From: Hypoxylon rubiginosum
Lineage: Eukaryota > Ascomycota > Sordariomycetes > Xylariales > Hypoxylaceae
Length of the DNA: 64,000 nucleotides
Direction: 5' to 3'
NCBI GenBank assembly: GCA_902806565.1
Contig: CADCXA010000037.1
Coordinates: 434,001 to 498,000 of the forward strand
Shown in pieces: positions 53,561-63,678 of the stretch (within the stretch, counting starts at the first letter, position 1; each line of letters opens with the position of its first letter). The translations under genes were made by a program, and so were the position numbers. The notes under the pieces were generated by a model that saw only the letters and a list, made by a program, of their open reading frames with translations, was not told the origin of the DNA and did not search any database.

Positions 53561-54547
53561 TCACAATGAATTTTCCACCTCCATCGCTTCCTGGATTCCC
53601 TCCGCGATGGCCGCGACTTTGGCCTTCTCAAGGCGCTTCAGCGGACGCCGAGGGTAACCGCCGTAGCCGTAGTAGCTCTGTATCGCTTGTTTGGTGCCCG
53701 CGATCGCCGCCTTAGTTAGGAACCAGTCTCCACGCGAGAGCACCTTCTGCAGCGCAATTGCTTCCTCTGTCTTTCCTTCGACGTACAGGTTCCATACCTT
53801 GACGCAAAGCTTAGGCATAACGTTTGCGCCGCCCGCGATGATTCCGCTTCCCCCCGATACCAGCGTCTGGACCGTGAAGTCGCAGATACCGCCGAAAGCC
53901 ATGTATCCGCTGCCTTCTGAGGTTGGGGTTTTGGCCTTGGTAGCTAGCGCTACACGGGTAAGTTTGCCAGTGCTGCCGCACGTGAACTTAGTTCCGATGA
54001 TGTTGGGGTGTTCGGCGAGCTTGATGAGGAGATCCGAATCCATATCGATACCGGCGACTGCGCCGGGGTAATTGTATAGGACGATCGGTAGCGGGCTCCC
54101 ATCTGCTACAGCGGTGAAATATCCAACTATAGCCTCTTCGTCCATCTGAGGGCGGAAGTAGCTCGGGGGTAGTAGCAGTACGTAATCTCCACCAGCGGCT
54201 TCGGACTGCTTGCAAAGCTCGATGGTCCCCTTCACGCTTCCCTCTGTAGCCCCCACGATGATGGGCGTGGTGGTGAAACCCGCGGCATCTAGAGCCTCTC
54301 TGGTGGCGAGGGTCACTGCTACCTTTTCCTCGCGTGTGCAGTGAATGGCTTCTCCATTGGACCCCATAGTGACTAGACCAGCGAGTCCAGCCTTGGCCAA
54401 ACGTTCGGCATGCTTCTTGATGGTGGGAATGTCGAGCTCTTCGGTCTCGGGGTCGAAAAAGGTCATGGTTGGAGCATAAATACCACATGGCAGTGGCCGT
54501 CTCGTGGTCGTGTGACCATTGGCCTCGTTTCCGTTCGAGACAGTCAT
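53561..54547 (-). CDS. gaaC: DHDPS-family aldolase, probable 2-keto-3-deoxy-L-galactonate aldolase
   Basis: A single exon of 328 aa. ATG at 54547 was chosen over an upstream GTG frame extension because the protein then begins with a short polar leader and the TIM-barrel starts near residue 20. Family landmarks are TMGSNGEA (60-67, substrate carboxylate loop), GATEGS (99-104), LYNYPG (157-162, catalytic Tyr158) and GTKFTCG (185-191, Schiff-base Lys187). The Tyr-Lys spacing is close to that of dihydrodipicolinate synthase. In fungi this subfamily includes GaaC/Lga1, which splits 2-keto-3-deoxy-L-galactonate into pyruvate and L-glyceraldehyde in the cytosol. The gene faces away from a clear gaaA homolog 3.2 kb away, as gaaA and gaaC do in Aspergillus and Botrytis, which supports this call. 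A related 2-oxo-acid aldolase is the alternative. Confidence 0.78.
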   Translation of the reverse strand: MTVSNGNEANGHTTTRRPLPCGIYAPTMTFFDPETEELDIPTIKKHAERLAKAGLAGLVTMGSNGEAIHCTREEKVAVTLATREALDAAGFTTTPIIVGATEGSVKGTIELCKQSEAAGGDYVLLLPPSYFRPQMDEEAIVGYFTAVADGSPLPIVLYNYPGAVAGIDMDSDLLIKLAEHPNIIGTKFTCGSTGKLTRVALATKAKTPTSEGSGYMAFGGICDFTVQTLVSGGSGIIAGGANVMPKLCVKVWNLYVEGKTEEAIALQKVLSRGDWFLTKAAIAGTKQAIQSYYGYGGYPRRPLKRLEKAKVAAIAEGIQEAMEVENSL

Positions 54548-55500
54548 GCTTTCTGAGTAAGTGGCAATAAGCCGAGGATAAGACAATAGTAACGGTGTAT
54601 GCCACTGTTCAATCCACGGGTCGATATACACCGAAGTATATATAGATCAGAACGGAGGAGTAAGTACGAGAAGGGGCGCCGAGAAAAAGAAAAAACGACT
54701 ACAAAAGAAAAGGGATTCATAGCTATACTTATAGGATTTCACGACATAGCATTCGATGGACGGCAACAGAGTACGTTTTCCATAACCTAATGGCTTTTGT
54801 CCTCTAAGTTGCATGTAACACCCTGTAGGGTGTGGGTCAACAGCGGACGAGAACGAGTCTTACTAGATCCTAGTGTTTTTGCTCGCAACGACATTGGTCC
54901 GAAGAAGGCGACACTTGTTACCTCTTGGACCCGAAACACGCCTAAGGGAAAAAGAAGCTAATGGAAACGGGCCAACGCCAGCGCGAAGGGCTTCACGCTC
55001 TACGGGATGGAAAAGTCACAATATCGATTTGCGAATGAGCCGATTTCTTCCCTACAACCTTAGCGGCCCTAAGGACCCCTAGGGAAGATGGGGCCACTCA
55101 CGCCTCAGAGTTATATCGAGGCAATATATCGTAAATAGATCAAAAAAGTCACGCAGACAACCCGCAACTTAGGTCTTGTAGAACCCGAACCCAAAAATTG
55201 TCGGGTTGGCATAGGGGGTAAGGGTACCTAACGTGGTTTCGGCCGCGTAACTTAGGAACTGCAAGTAAGAGTTTGAGCGCAAGGCAAGGGTCTAGGAAAC
55301 GGTTGAGTGATTCTTCGAAGAAAGTGTGCCTTATTCGGCAGCTGCTCATGCAGAAGATAGGTTGCGATACGTCGGTGCACGTCGAGCTAGATTGGCTGTG
55401 GTGGCATTTGTAACTATACTGTGATTGGCTAGACCTGAGCAAACGTCCCTAGGTGGGCTCAGAACTGGGCTGATGAGATTTGGGAGGATCTGCAGTGAAG

Positions 55501-55857
55501 TCAATCAGAGACCCGGCTGAACTTGACGTTTATTGATGAAGGGATGGTTTCGTCACTAGGGCACATGAGAAAAGTCGGGAGAGCCGAGGAAGCCGTGTCT
55601 TGCGCGGTGAAAACATGTACGGCGATTGATGCGTCGATGCGTTGTCGATGTGATATTAGATGTGCGAGGAAGCTGACGAAGCTAGGAAAGACGTCATTCG
55701 CATATACCAGACTGTCTTGTGACCCTCCAAAGGAAACCACCGGGAAGGAGCCTGGAGCTGTAGAGACGGCATCGGGCTGGGAGACGGTCAAGGTATGCCG
55801 TCCACTTGGCAGGAATAGGAGCTGTTGGAGGGTAACCTTTGGCGGGGGATGGGGCAT
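55501..55857 (-). CDS. Possible small hypothetical protein, 118 aa
   Basis: A continuous minus-strand frame opens with ATG at 55857 (MPHPPPKVTLQQLLFLPSGR) and ends at 55501. Its composition is protein-like, with alternating hydrophobic and polar residues (SFPVVSFGGSQDSLVYAND, FVSFLAHLI). I recognise no family. The opposite strand is also open over nearly the same interval (55523-55879), so at least one of the two is a shadow. It interrupts what would otherwise be the shared gaaC/gaaA promoter region. Confidence 0.3.
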   Translation of the reverse strand: MPHPPPKVTLQQLLFLPSGRHTLTVSQPDAVSTAPGSFPVVSFGGSQDSLVYANDVFPSFVSFLAHLISHRQRIDASIAVHVFTAQDTASSALPTFLMCPSDETIPSSINVKFSRVSD

Positions 55858-56040
55858 ATGGGAAGCGGTTTTGCTCTAAAGTGAAGGGGTTTTGATGACG
55901 GTGCTACACTGGTTGCCGCAAGCGAGGTTCGTCTCCAGAGCCAGGACATGGACGGGTTTGGATAGGTTCCTGAGATAGGTACTTTCTGCACTTTCCGCAT
56001 AGGGGGGCAAAAGTACTATTATTGGGTAATAGTAGTATAT

Positions 56041-56095
56041 ATGTGTATGTCCTTTATGTCGTGTATGCCCTGTATGTCGTGTATGTCTTGTATGT
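56041..56095 (+). repeat. Imperfect (TGTATGTCCT)n array
   Basis: About five diverged 10-base units of the form TGTATGTCxT. Confidence 0.75.
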
Positions 56096-57785
56096 AAGTA
56101 AGCTGTTAGATCTTGTTGGATGACCCGCGAACCTCCTCGGGCCAAAGGGCCATTGGCTCTTACCAACATGTGGTATGCGGTATGAGGTAGGTGGTAACTC
56201 AGGATGGATGTGAGTAGTAATAATTCTTGCAGCACGAACTGAACTGGCTGCGCTGTTCGTGGACAGGGAGAGAAAAAAAAGACTCTGATTCCTATTTTTT
56301 CCATCATATTTTCTGGGGTAGCCACCTACATGTAATGCGTATACCGCGTATACCAGGGCTGCCAGGCTGCTTCAATCTGCAGACCGGACCGGATAGGGCA
56401 TAGACCCCACGGAAGAACCATATTAGGAGTTTTTCCTCCAGTAAAGAATGAGCAGAGGCTTCGATGTAGCCAAGACCAAGGCTAGAAGAATTCCGCGTCT
56501 CGTCTCCCCCCTTTGTCCTCGTGGGGAACTTTGAGCCCGGGCAATAAATCCACGCTCGCTACGTGGTTCATGATCGTGGTGTAGTGTAACCCTGCGCTAG
56601 GTACCTTACGGGGTCCAATGATCCCCTGGCAACCCTGGCTGCCCGGGTAGGCTGTCTGAATATCGCGAGTTGTCGTCTGTTCCAGTCGCTAAAGAGCAGG
56701 AATACCTTCGTGATTTTGTTTTATTAAAAATATGTATGAGTCTTTGTATTTAGCCGGTCGACATTGCGGTGATATCTATGATTTCGACCTTCCTATTTCT
56801 GTTGATGGCTGTCCTGATTTCTATATTGCGTCTTGATAGTTGTTGGAAAATGAGAAATGAAATTGTAAGAGGAAGGAAAAGTACGAAAGTACATGTACCG
56901 ACTTCGTAGAATTAGGCCAATGATACACCGATGCCGGGCTAGTGAGCTCCAACCCCACTAGAAGGAACGCGGGGCAATCATTTTTCAGACGTTCATCAGC
57001 AAGCCGATGGGAACATATTTAAGTGGGGGGCGGGGTTCTCGTAAATGCCAAGTGGGTGGGGGCGGGACAGTCTTCCATTTCAAGGTGTAATAAAGTCCGA
57101 CAAGGGCGATGACCAACACAAACTGAGGGCTTATCGCTTATCAGATGGAATAAGGAAAAGGGAGCTCGGGATTGTATCGGCGAGGTCGCCTCAAAACCCC
57201 AAAATATTCAAGGCTTGAAAAATACCTTGTTTCCAGCCTCTTCCCTCTCTAGACATACCCAGTTCTTTTCTTCACCCTACTGGTATATTCGCCTCCTAGT
57301 TTGTTTCTTATATGTTTGTAAATCTGCTCATTATCTGGTCCTAGTATTATAGGCAAGTAATCTGCTGGGAAAACATCAACTAAAGTATCTAAAGTATCTA
57401 CTTCGTGTTGCTAGTTCACCCTTACGTACATATACCTCTAAGATATAGGGTACCTCCTAACGCACGTATGTAAGGCGTAGGTTATGTTTGTAGGCATTTC
57501 TCCAACTGCCCCTCAATTTTTCCGTCTATAAACGTCCAGGTCAGTCGGGGTAGCTAGCGGGTAGCAGTGATACATACCTCCCAAGTGTCGTAGTTTCACA
57601 AGGCTAAAGTTACCAACAGAAAAGGTAACTGGGCGTACGGAATAAAATACAATACGATAACACCCTCTTTCTTCCCCTGTCCTCTCATCTTCCCTTATTT
57701 TTGGCTATTCGCGATATCCGGAACTTCAACGGAGAAATTACACCATTTCTCAACTTCACCCCGTCCACGAGACAAAACCAGCAGG

Positions 57786-59209
57786 ATGGCTACCGAGGCG
57801 ATCAAGTCAGCCGTCGTCCCGACGAGATCTCCCTCGCCACTGAACGTGCTTATGGTGTGTATCACATGATACGTGTTATAACAGATCGTCACTAGAAGCT
57901 AACGTTGTCTAAGGTCGGGACTGGCGAATACACAACGGGTTTTGTCGGAGGTGGTGCCTCGGGGTCGGATAAGAAGGTGGGAGTCGTCGGCCTGACTCTA
58001 TTTGATCTTCGAAGGAGAGGAAAGGTGGCGAAATTGGGCATGGTCGGCACGAATGGAACCAAGTTTCCCGCCATCAGTGAGCTAGCTGCCCTCTCACTCC
58101 TATGCTAAGGATGCCGACGAGACGAACGCGTATTGACACGAACAGGACAACACCTTGATACCAACATTTCCAAGGTGTACAATGGATTGGATTGCTCATT
58201 TGACTCCTACCCGGCCAATGATGCCAAGGACCCCGATGCGTACAAAGCTGCAATTGACGCTTTAAAGCCGGGAGACGCTATCACGATCTTCACGCCGGAC
58301 ACCACCCACTACCCGATAGCTCTCTATGCGATCGAGCGCGGGATACACGTCTTGATCACAAAGCCCGCAGTGAAAACTCTAGAGCACCACCAGGCGCTTA
58401 TGGACGCTGCCAAGAAACATAACGTCTATGTATACATCGAACACCACAAGCGATTCGATCCCGCGTACGCGGATGCCAAGTTCAAGGCCCAGAAGCTAGG
58501 TGACTTTAACTATTTTTACAGCTACATGTCTCAGCCGAAATCGCAGCTCGAGACTTTCAAGGCGTGGGCGGGTGTCGACTCCGATATCTCGTACTATCTA
58601 AACAGTCATCACGTGGACATATGTGACTCGATGGTCACGCAGCTAGGTTTCGTCCCCGTGAAAGTATCGGCCTCGGCGGCGAAAGGCATTGCTACTAGCC
58701 TCGGATGCAACGAGGCCACCGAGGACACAATCACGGTGATGGTTACCTGGCAGAAACAAGGCGATCCGAGCAAGGTTGCTACCGGCATATACACAGCATC
58801 ATGGACTGCCCCGCAGAAGGCTGGTGTACACTCGAACCAGTACTTCCACTACATGGCATCGGGGGGTGAAGTCCGTATCAACCAAGCGAAGCGTGGATAC
58901 GACGTTGCGGACGACACCGCTGGTCAACTCATGTGGTATAATCCGTTCTATATGAAATATGCCCCTGACGAGGAGGGCAACTTCAACGGCCAGACCGGCT
59001 ACGGGTACATATCTTTCGAGAAGTTCGTCGACGGGTGCCGTGCGGTCAACTCAGGAGCGCTTAATCCCGCCGACCTGGACGCGAGAGGACTCCCGACGCT
59101 GAACAACACGATCGCGACAACAGCTATTCTTGAGGCTGGTCGACGAAGTATAGATGAAGATAGAGAGATCAGGATCGAGATCACGGAAGGATCATGGAAG
59201 CTGGTGTAA
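57786..59209 (+). CDS. gaaA: D-galacturonate reductase, Gfo/Idh/MocA family
   Basis: Exons are 57786-57854, 57914-58076 and 58146-59209 (1296 nt, 431 aa), with introns of 59 and 69 bases. After a 19-residue leader the Rossmann start [18 protein letters not shown] spans the first junction. [50 protein letters not shown] (catalytic-type Lys-Pro) and [16 protein letters not shown] follow. The C-terminal part includes [32 protein letters not shown] and [20 protein letters not shown]. These blocks match my recollection of Aspergillus niger GaaA, which reduces D-galacturonate to L-galactonate with NAD(P)H in the first step of fungal pectin-sugar catabolism. Expression in known systems is induced by galacturonate through GaaR. 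The adjacent divergent gaaC-like aldolase fits the same pathway. The dehydratase and glyceraldehyde reductase steps are not in the window. Confidence 0.88.
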
Positions 59210-60403
59210 AAATGTATGAGCGTCCGCATAGGACACTCCTGGTGCAACCAAGTTTGCAATACCTCGTCCATTTCCAACATGCTCTATAAAAGGAGATTTG
59301 ATAGGTCCCTCTACCGTTATTTTGTCTTAATTTAGGTAAATGGTGTAACATCTCTCCGTAGCCTTCGATATAGGCCTCCTTCTAAGCATATGGTAGAAAA
59401 TGCCTAGTTACCATAACATCCACAGAGTTAACTTCGAAAAATATTCCTCTTCGAAAGGCGCATCTTTATCCTCTGGACGTAGGCGACCCCTAATTTCAAC
59501 AGCTCGTAATTTACAGGCCTCGCACTCTGCCAACGCTCCTTTCTCTGCGTACAACACTGATAATTTGTACAACGCGCGGGCGAGTTGGCCCTCGCCCTCG
59601 TTCAAGGACTCAGAAATGTCTATTAGCTGCTTGAGAAGTTTGCTTCAAAAAGGAGAAAGGGGGAGGTTAGCCTATAACCATACAGTAGATACATATCTAC
59701 GAGAGAAATTGAGAGAAACACTGTTAATACTTACATGGCCGAGGCGGGATGGCCTTGCGAGTGCAGAATGCGCGCAACATCGTATAGCGAGTCGCACGTC
59801 TTCAGCCGGTTCCCCAGCAGCCTCTGCCGGAACGCGAGCGCCTTGGACGCGAGGCGCAGCGCGTCGCCGGCGCGGCCCTGCGCGAGCCGGATCCGGGACA
59901 GGAGCACCATGTCGCCCGAGAAGCGCGGGTTGCCCGTGCGCAGGAACGTGTCGTCGGTGAAGTCTCTTAGGGACGGGCACCGCCCGAGCACCTCCTCCGC
60001 CTCGTCCGGCCGGCCCATGCGCAGGAGAAGGCTGGCCATGTTGCTGTACGAGTTGCCGATGCGGTCGCTGCCGGATGTCGATCGCCCGCCGGTGCGCGGC
60101 GCGCGCCTCTTCGAGGTTGCCCAGCTCCGTGTGCACCAGCGCGATGTTGTTCAGGCTGGCGGCGACGAACGGGATCTCTAGGGATCTAGGTCGATCAAGC
60201 CGGCCAGGTCGATGGCGCTCGCGTAGGCTAGGGTCGACTTGTCCTCGAACGTCTAGACTGCGGCGTCTACTAGGCTCCGTGCGACGTCGTAGGTCTCTCG
60301 CTCGTAAAGATACCTAGCTGCTCGGTTAGCTCAGGTCCTAACGACGACGGGACGATAAATTGAACGGCGGCTGACCAGCCACAGCGAAGCAGGAGCTCTG
60401 CGT

Positions 60404-60765
60404 ATTGCATTGTTCATCCATTACGAACTATTACGAAAAACACAAATACCTGGGTGATTTTAGATATTGGGTATTGGTGGGAAAAAAGAAAAAGAAAAAA
60501 AAAAAAGTGTCACCTGGGGGATTCGAACCTACAAGCAACCACAGTAAAAAAGAAAAATAAAAAAAAAGGTAACATTCCAAGGCTAACCAACTAGGCCACT
60601 ACCTTCCATACCCATCAACGAAGGACAGATAGTACAGTCACGGCGTTAGCGGCAGCCCGGGACATGTTGAATTACTATTGCATTAAAATATATTATAAGC
60701 CTTACTTTAGGTAGGTAGGTATGCTACGGTTTTTTTAATCTACCTACCCAGGTAGGTACCTAGGT
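60404..60765 (-). mobile_element. Insert-like block with tRNA-derived Pol III element
   Basis: Between the gene parts encoding HIDHIAKL and QYAELLLRCGW sits about 360 bases of non-coding DNA. It carries an ACCT/AGGT palindrome cluster (60709-60771 on the plus strand), A/T-rich tracts and a tRNA-like core. Origin as a SINE, a retroposed tRNA or an enlarged intron cannot be settled by eye. No clear target-site duplication was found. Confidence 0.4.
60506..60598 (-). ncRNA. tRNA-derived sequence with A and B boxes (probably pseudo-tRNA or SINE head)
   Basis: On the minus strand TGGCCTAGTTGG (60598-60587) fits the Pol III A box and GGTTCGAATCC (60529-60519) is a perfect B box. A run of ten T starts 13 bases past the B box, as a Pol III terminator would. 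The T-stem pairs poorly (GTAGG against CCCCC), the acceptor arms do not match, and T-rich runs interrupt the middle. It is therefore not a functional tRNA. Confidence 0.55.
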
Positions 60766-61903
60766 AGGTAGCTTGGCGATGTGGTCAATGTGCGGTAAGC
60801 ACTTTTCACATTTCTTCCAGGCGTTGATTTGATGGCCGACGTCTTTGCTCCACGTGTCGGGGAAGCCCCATGATAGGAGTTGGATTACTACGTCAAAGTA
60901 CCTCGGCCGGTCTGGAGCCGGTAGTCTGCGGAGGGCAGCGGACTGGATCAGCCGGTGTACTGTGACTACCGGCTGTTCCATCGTCTTGTTTATCAAGGCT
61001 GCTTGCAAGAGAGGTTGTTCCGCATCACCGAGACTGTATGATTACATCGTATGTATCTGCGCTTTGGTGGGCGTACTGCAGTGCCAGCTGTGTCTTTCCA
61101 ACACCACCCATCCCAAACAGTACTATTGACTTGGTGGCAGAGGGTTATCCATAAGCTCGATTACCTCCTTATATTTGTGTTCGTCTAGCCTCATACGAGC
61201 AAGGTCGGCCTCGCTCTCGACGACAGAAGGTACTCGCTTGATACGCATAGTCGTCCTTGAGAAGTCACTATGGAACTTCTCCCACGCATTCCGCCGTAAC
61301 AAGACATGAGGATGATCCCGAAAGAAGTGAATCGTCCTGGCGTAGAAGCATATTACTTCTGCGTATACGTCGATCAGGGCCGCCTCGAGCTAACGACTCA
61401 TGGGCAACGTATCTTCGTGGACTCGAAATCTCGGCAATGTTAAACTGAGTTCTTCTAGCATGTCTAACACTTCCTGGAGAGTGTCGCCTGCCGAGGCCGC
61501 CAAAGTCAATATGAGACGGATGCTTCCCCACACAACAGCTGTCAGTGTGGCATCCGCTCCAAATGCTAGAGCGATGATTGCCGAGAAATCATCAACGAAC
61601 TTGAACTTTGGCGCAAGTCTGTTCATGGATTCCAGTGTCTGCCTGTCTCGGGACGGTGTGCTCTGTATGGTATTCACATGATTCAGGAGGTCATCGAGGG
61701 AGTGGACCTCGTGTATCGCTTGATAGTCCTCGCTACGTCCTAGCTCTTCCCGATACCTTTCCAGTGCTCGGTGCCATAGTGGACTCGCGTTTTCAGCTGA
61801 CCTTCTAAAGATCAGTATTTTGGCTGGGAAGCACCGAAGGTTCCTATGATTTATGGTTTAGCCCGTATTGCTGTACTTACTTTTCCATATCGTCCTCCAT
61901 CAT

Positions 61904-62505
61904 TTAATAGCCAGGTATAGTGCCATTATCTAGAACGCAAACTGACGAGGATGATCTTAGCGATGGCGAGCTGTGCGGGGTCTCGGCTGTAAGAGAAGGG
62001 CTGTGTGATATATGCGGCTGCATATGCTGTCGTACAAGCGCGTAATGCTTCTCGACCGGCGTGGATCGTGCATGAACATCCGAAACATAGGCACGTGGTG
62101 GGGATGTGGCTAAGGGATTAACGCTGTGTAATGGAAACTAACTCGAGAGCTCAGCAACTCAAACGGAGCAACCAGCTTAAATGAGACAAAGTTGCTATTT
62201 CGGTATCATATATTCGGTAAAGCCTTGTTCAAGGGCGTCTCCGAGCCCCGGGGCGTTGCAGCTGAAACGCTCAGAGTCAACATGTCCGTCATTACATATG
62301 TGTTCCCTCGCCCGGCTTGACGGAGTTCGAGTGAGTTTTCGACGTGATTCGCAACGCCAGGTCTAATCATACGTTAAAGTGTACGATCACCAAGGAAGTA
62401 GATTCCTCATAACGACACGCTTTTAACAGTTTTCGACTCTTCAGATAGGGATGAAGCAATCGACGAAGAGACCATCAAGTGGGTCACTCCTGGATTTATC
62501 ATGGT
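61904..62505. promoter_or_regulatory. Head-to-head spacer, STAND pseudogene / unknown TM protein
   Basis: 600 bases between outward-facing starts. The right third may contain coding remnants or an upstream exon of the next gene: a frame reading SSDRDEAIDEETIKWVTPGF (62434-62503) looks coding but is out of frame with it. Confidence 0.45.
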
Positions 62506-63678
62506 ATGACTTGGTGGCTTCAAACCCAACTCCGTCAACAGCCCAAAGACCTATACAGTTGCGTTAGAGACACCGATGGCAAATCCGAAGATGACATAGC
62601 CAACAAGATCAAGTCGCTTTACTTGAGAGTTTCCGACATCATTGTCCAAAACGCGCCCCTTAGTATCGACGACATCGTTCAAACACTGCTAGAAGATGAG
62701 AGTAGCATCATTGCAGCAGAAGACTCCCAGGGACTTGACTCAGCGATGAACTTGGTGTTTTCGATAATTGGTTGGCAGACCATGCTTTACCGACCCGATG
62801 TGCTGTCTTGCCCTCCGTCCGAATTCTGCATCGCGGATGAGATGGACGGCCACAGGGGCGAAAGCCACATCTGTCTGAAGCAATCCCGCACCGGCAGTAC
62901 CAAACTGCTTTCTGATTTCCTTCTGGGGTTCGGTCTAATGCTGGCGCCGAGGAATTATCACATGCTGGACGACGCTGAAGAGATCAAAGCCTTCAACCGG
63001 CTGAAATCGGTTGACCCTCCGACTGTAAACGCACATCTTTTGACAACAATCGGCAATGTCACAGTGACCTGGTCCGACTGTTTGGCCTGCCATCTTGAAC
63101 TTGATAAGGATACTGGCGTCTTATACGTGTTTCGGTATCCATCCTTCTGTATAGCAAGTCTCAAGGACCGATCGGCGCAGGATACCGGCCGGTCGGTAAT
63201 CCACTCGTGTGCTTCGAGCGTCCCAAGAAACAGCCACTGGGCTACGCCACAAGATGTAACAGAGTTGCTGGAAGAAGCTGTCCTCTCTTACCGACTCTTA
63301 TTCGGGCAACATCTCAGGTCGCGGAAGCTTTTCCGAAAGCTTCGTCCATTCAAAGACGTTCCATTAGAAGGCCGCGACGATTTTCTCTCCGATCTCTGCG
63401 GAGAAAAGGCGATCGACCCGTCGCTAGGGATAGGAGAACGGGATAGCTACGAACTGGCACGAGATTTTCCTCATCTCCGGACACGGCTCTTTCGTCTTAG
63501 CACGTATCTCAACGAACGAAAGCCGAGGCGCTGGAGGGAACTGTGGCTAGACAACCGCGACTCGGCGTCCTGGTTGACATTCTGGGCTGTGATCCTAATC
63601 GGTGGGATGGGATTGCTTCTCGCCTTTATCCAGGTCGTACTTCAGATTGCCCAGTTGGCTATAAGCCTACGGAGCTAA
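62506..63678 (+). CDS. Hypothetical fungal protein with C-terminal membrane segment
   Basis: The frame runs from ATG 62506 (MTWWLQTQLRQQPKDLYSC) to TAA-like termination at 63678, 390 aa. I do not recognise a named domain, but the layout is one often seen in filamentous fungi: a soluble region with IGWQTMLYRP and SDFLLGFGLMLAPRNYHMLD, then basic LRKLRPFKDVPL-like segments, then WRELWLDNRDSASWLTFWAV leading into a single hydrophobic span (about 358-385). Such proteins are predicted to be tail-anchored. The true N-terminus may be longer: an upstream frame rich in acidic residues ends two bases out of phase just before this ATG. That could mean a one-base lesion or a missed intron. The gene shares its 5' spacer with the STAND pseudogene. 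Confidence 0.68.
   Translation: MTWWLQTQLRQQPKDLYSCVRDTDGKSEDDIANKIKSLYLRVSDIIVQNAPLSIDDIVQTLLEDESSIIAAEDSQGLDSAMNLVFSIIGWQTMLYRPDVLSCPPSEFCIADEMDGHRGESHICLKQSRTGSTKLLSDFLLGFGLMLAPRNYHMLDDAEEIKAFNRLKSVDPPTVNAHLLTTIGNVTVTWSDCLACHLELDKDTGVLYVFRYPSFCIASLKDRSAQDTGRSVIHSCASSVPRNSHWATPQDVTELLEEAVLSYRLLFGQHLRSRKLFRKLRPFKDVPLEGRDDFLSDLCGEKAIDPSLGIGERDSYELARDFPHLRTRLFRLSTYLNERKPRRWRELWLDNRDSASWLTFWAVILIGGMGLLLAFIQVVLQIAQLAISLRS

Larger units (their letters stand above)
54548..57785. promoter_or_regulatory. Divergent intergenic region between gaaC- and gaaA-like genes
   Basis: 3.24 kb between the two start codons. It should hold both promoters. A by-eye scan for the galacturonate-responsive core CCNCCAA on both strands found no exact copy. 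Pyrimidine-rich leaders occur just upstream of the gaaA-like start (57664-57702). An imperfect TGTATGTC-type array lies at 56041-56095. A possible small gene at 55501-55857 is listed separately. Confidence 0.45.
59408..61903 (-). pseudogene. Broken STAND/NLR-type gene: DUF7708 - NB-ARC remnant - TPR
   Basis: Reading the minus strand, ATG at 61903 opens a small exon (61903-61881). After a 37-base intron comes a DUF7708-type N-terminal domain (LWHRALERYREELG, KFVDDFSAIIALAFGADATL, VVWGSIRLILTLAASAGDTL, PRFRVHEDTLP). A TAG at 61392-61390 interrupts it; the same frame stays open afterwards (LEAALIDVYAEVICFYARTI). The NB-ARC P-loop survives (FGMGGVGKTQLALQYAH, about 61129-61065), but nearly all the rest of that domain is deleted. 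The helical part after it is present (VTVHRLIQSAALRRL, WSKDVGHQINAWKKCEKCLPH). An insert-like block occupies about 60404-60765. The TPR part has TAG stops at 60255-60253 and 60180-60178 and a frameshift near 60070, and ends with FEEEYFSKLTLWMLW at 59408. Two introns in the TPR half remain splice-competent. Confidence 0.85.

Noticed and set aside
54548..57785. GaaR-type CCNCCAA element
   Set aside because: Near matches such as CCTCCCAA at about 57579 do not fit the core exactly, so no site is claimed.
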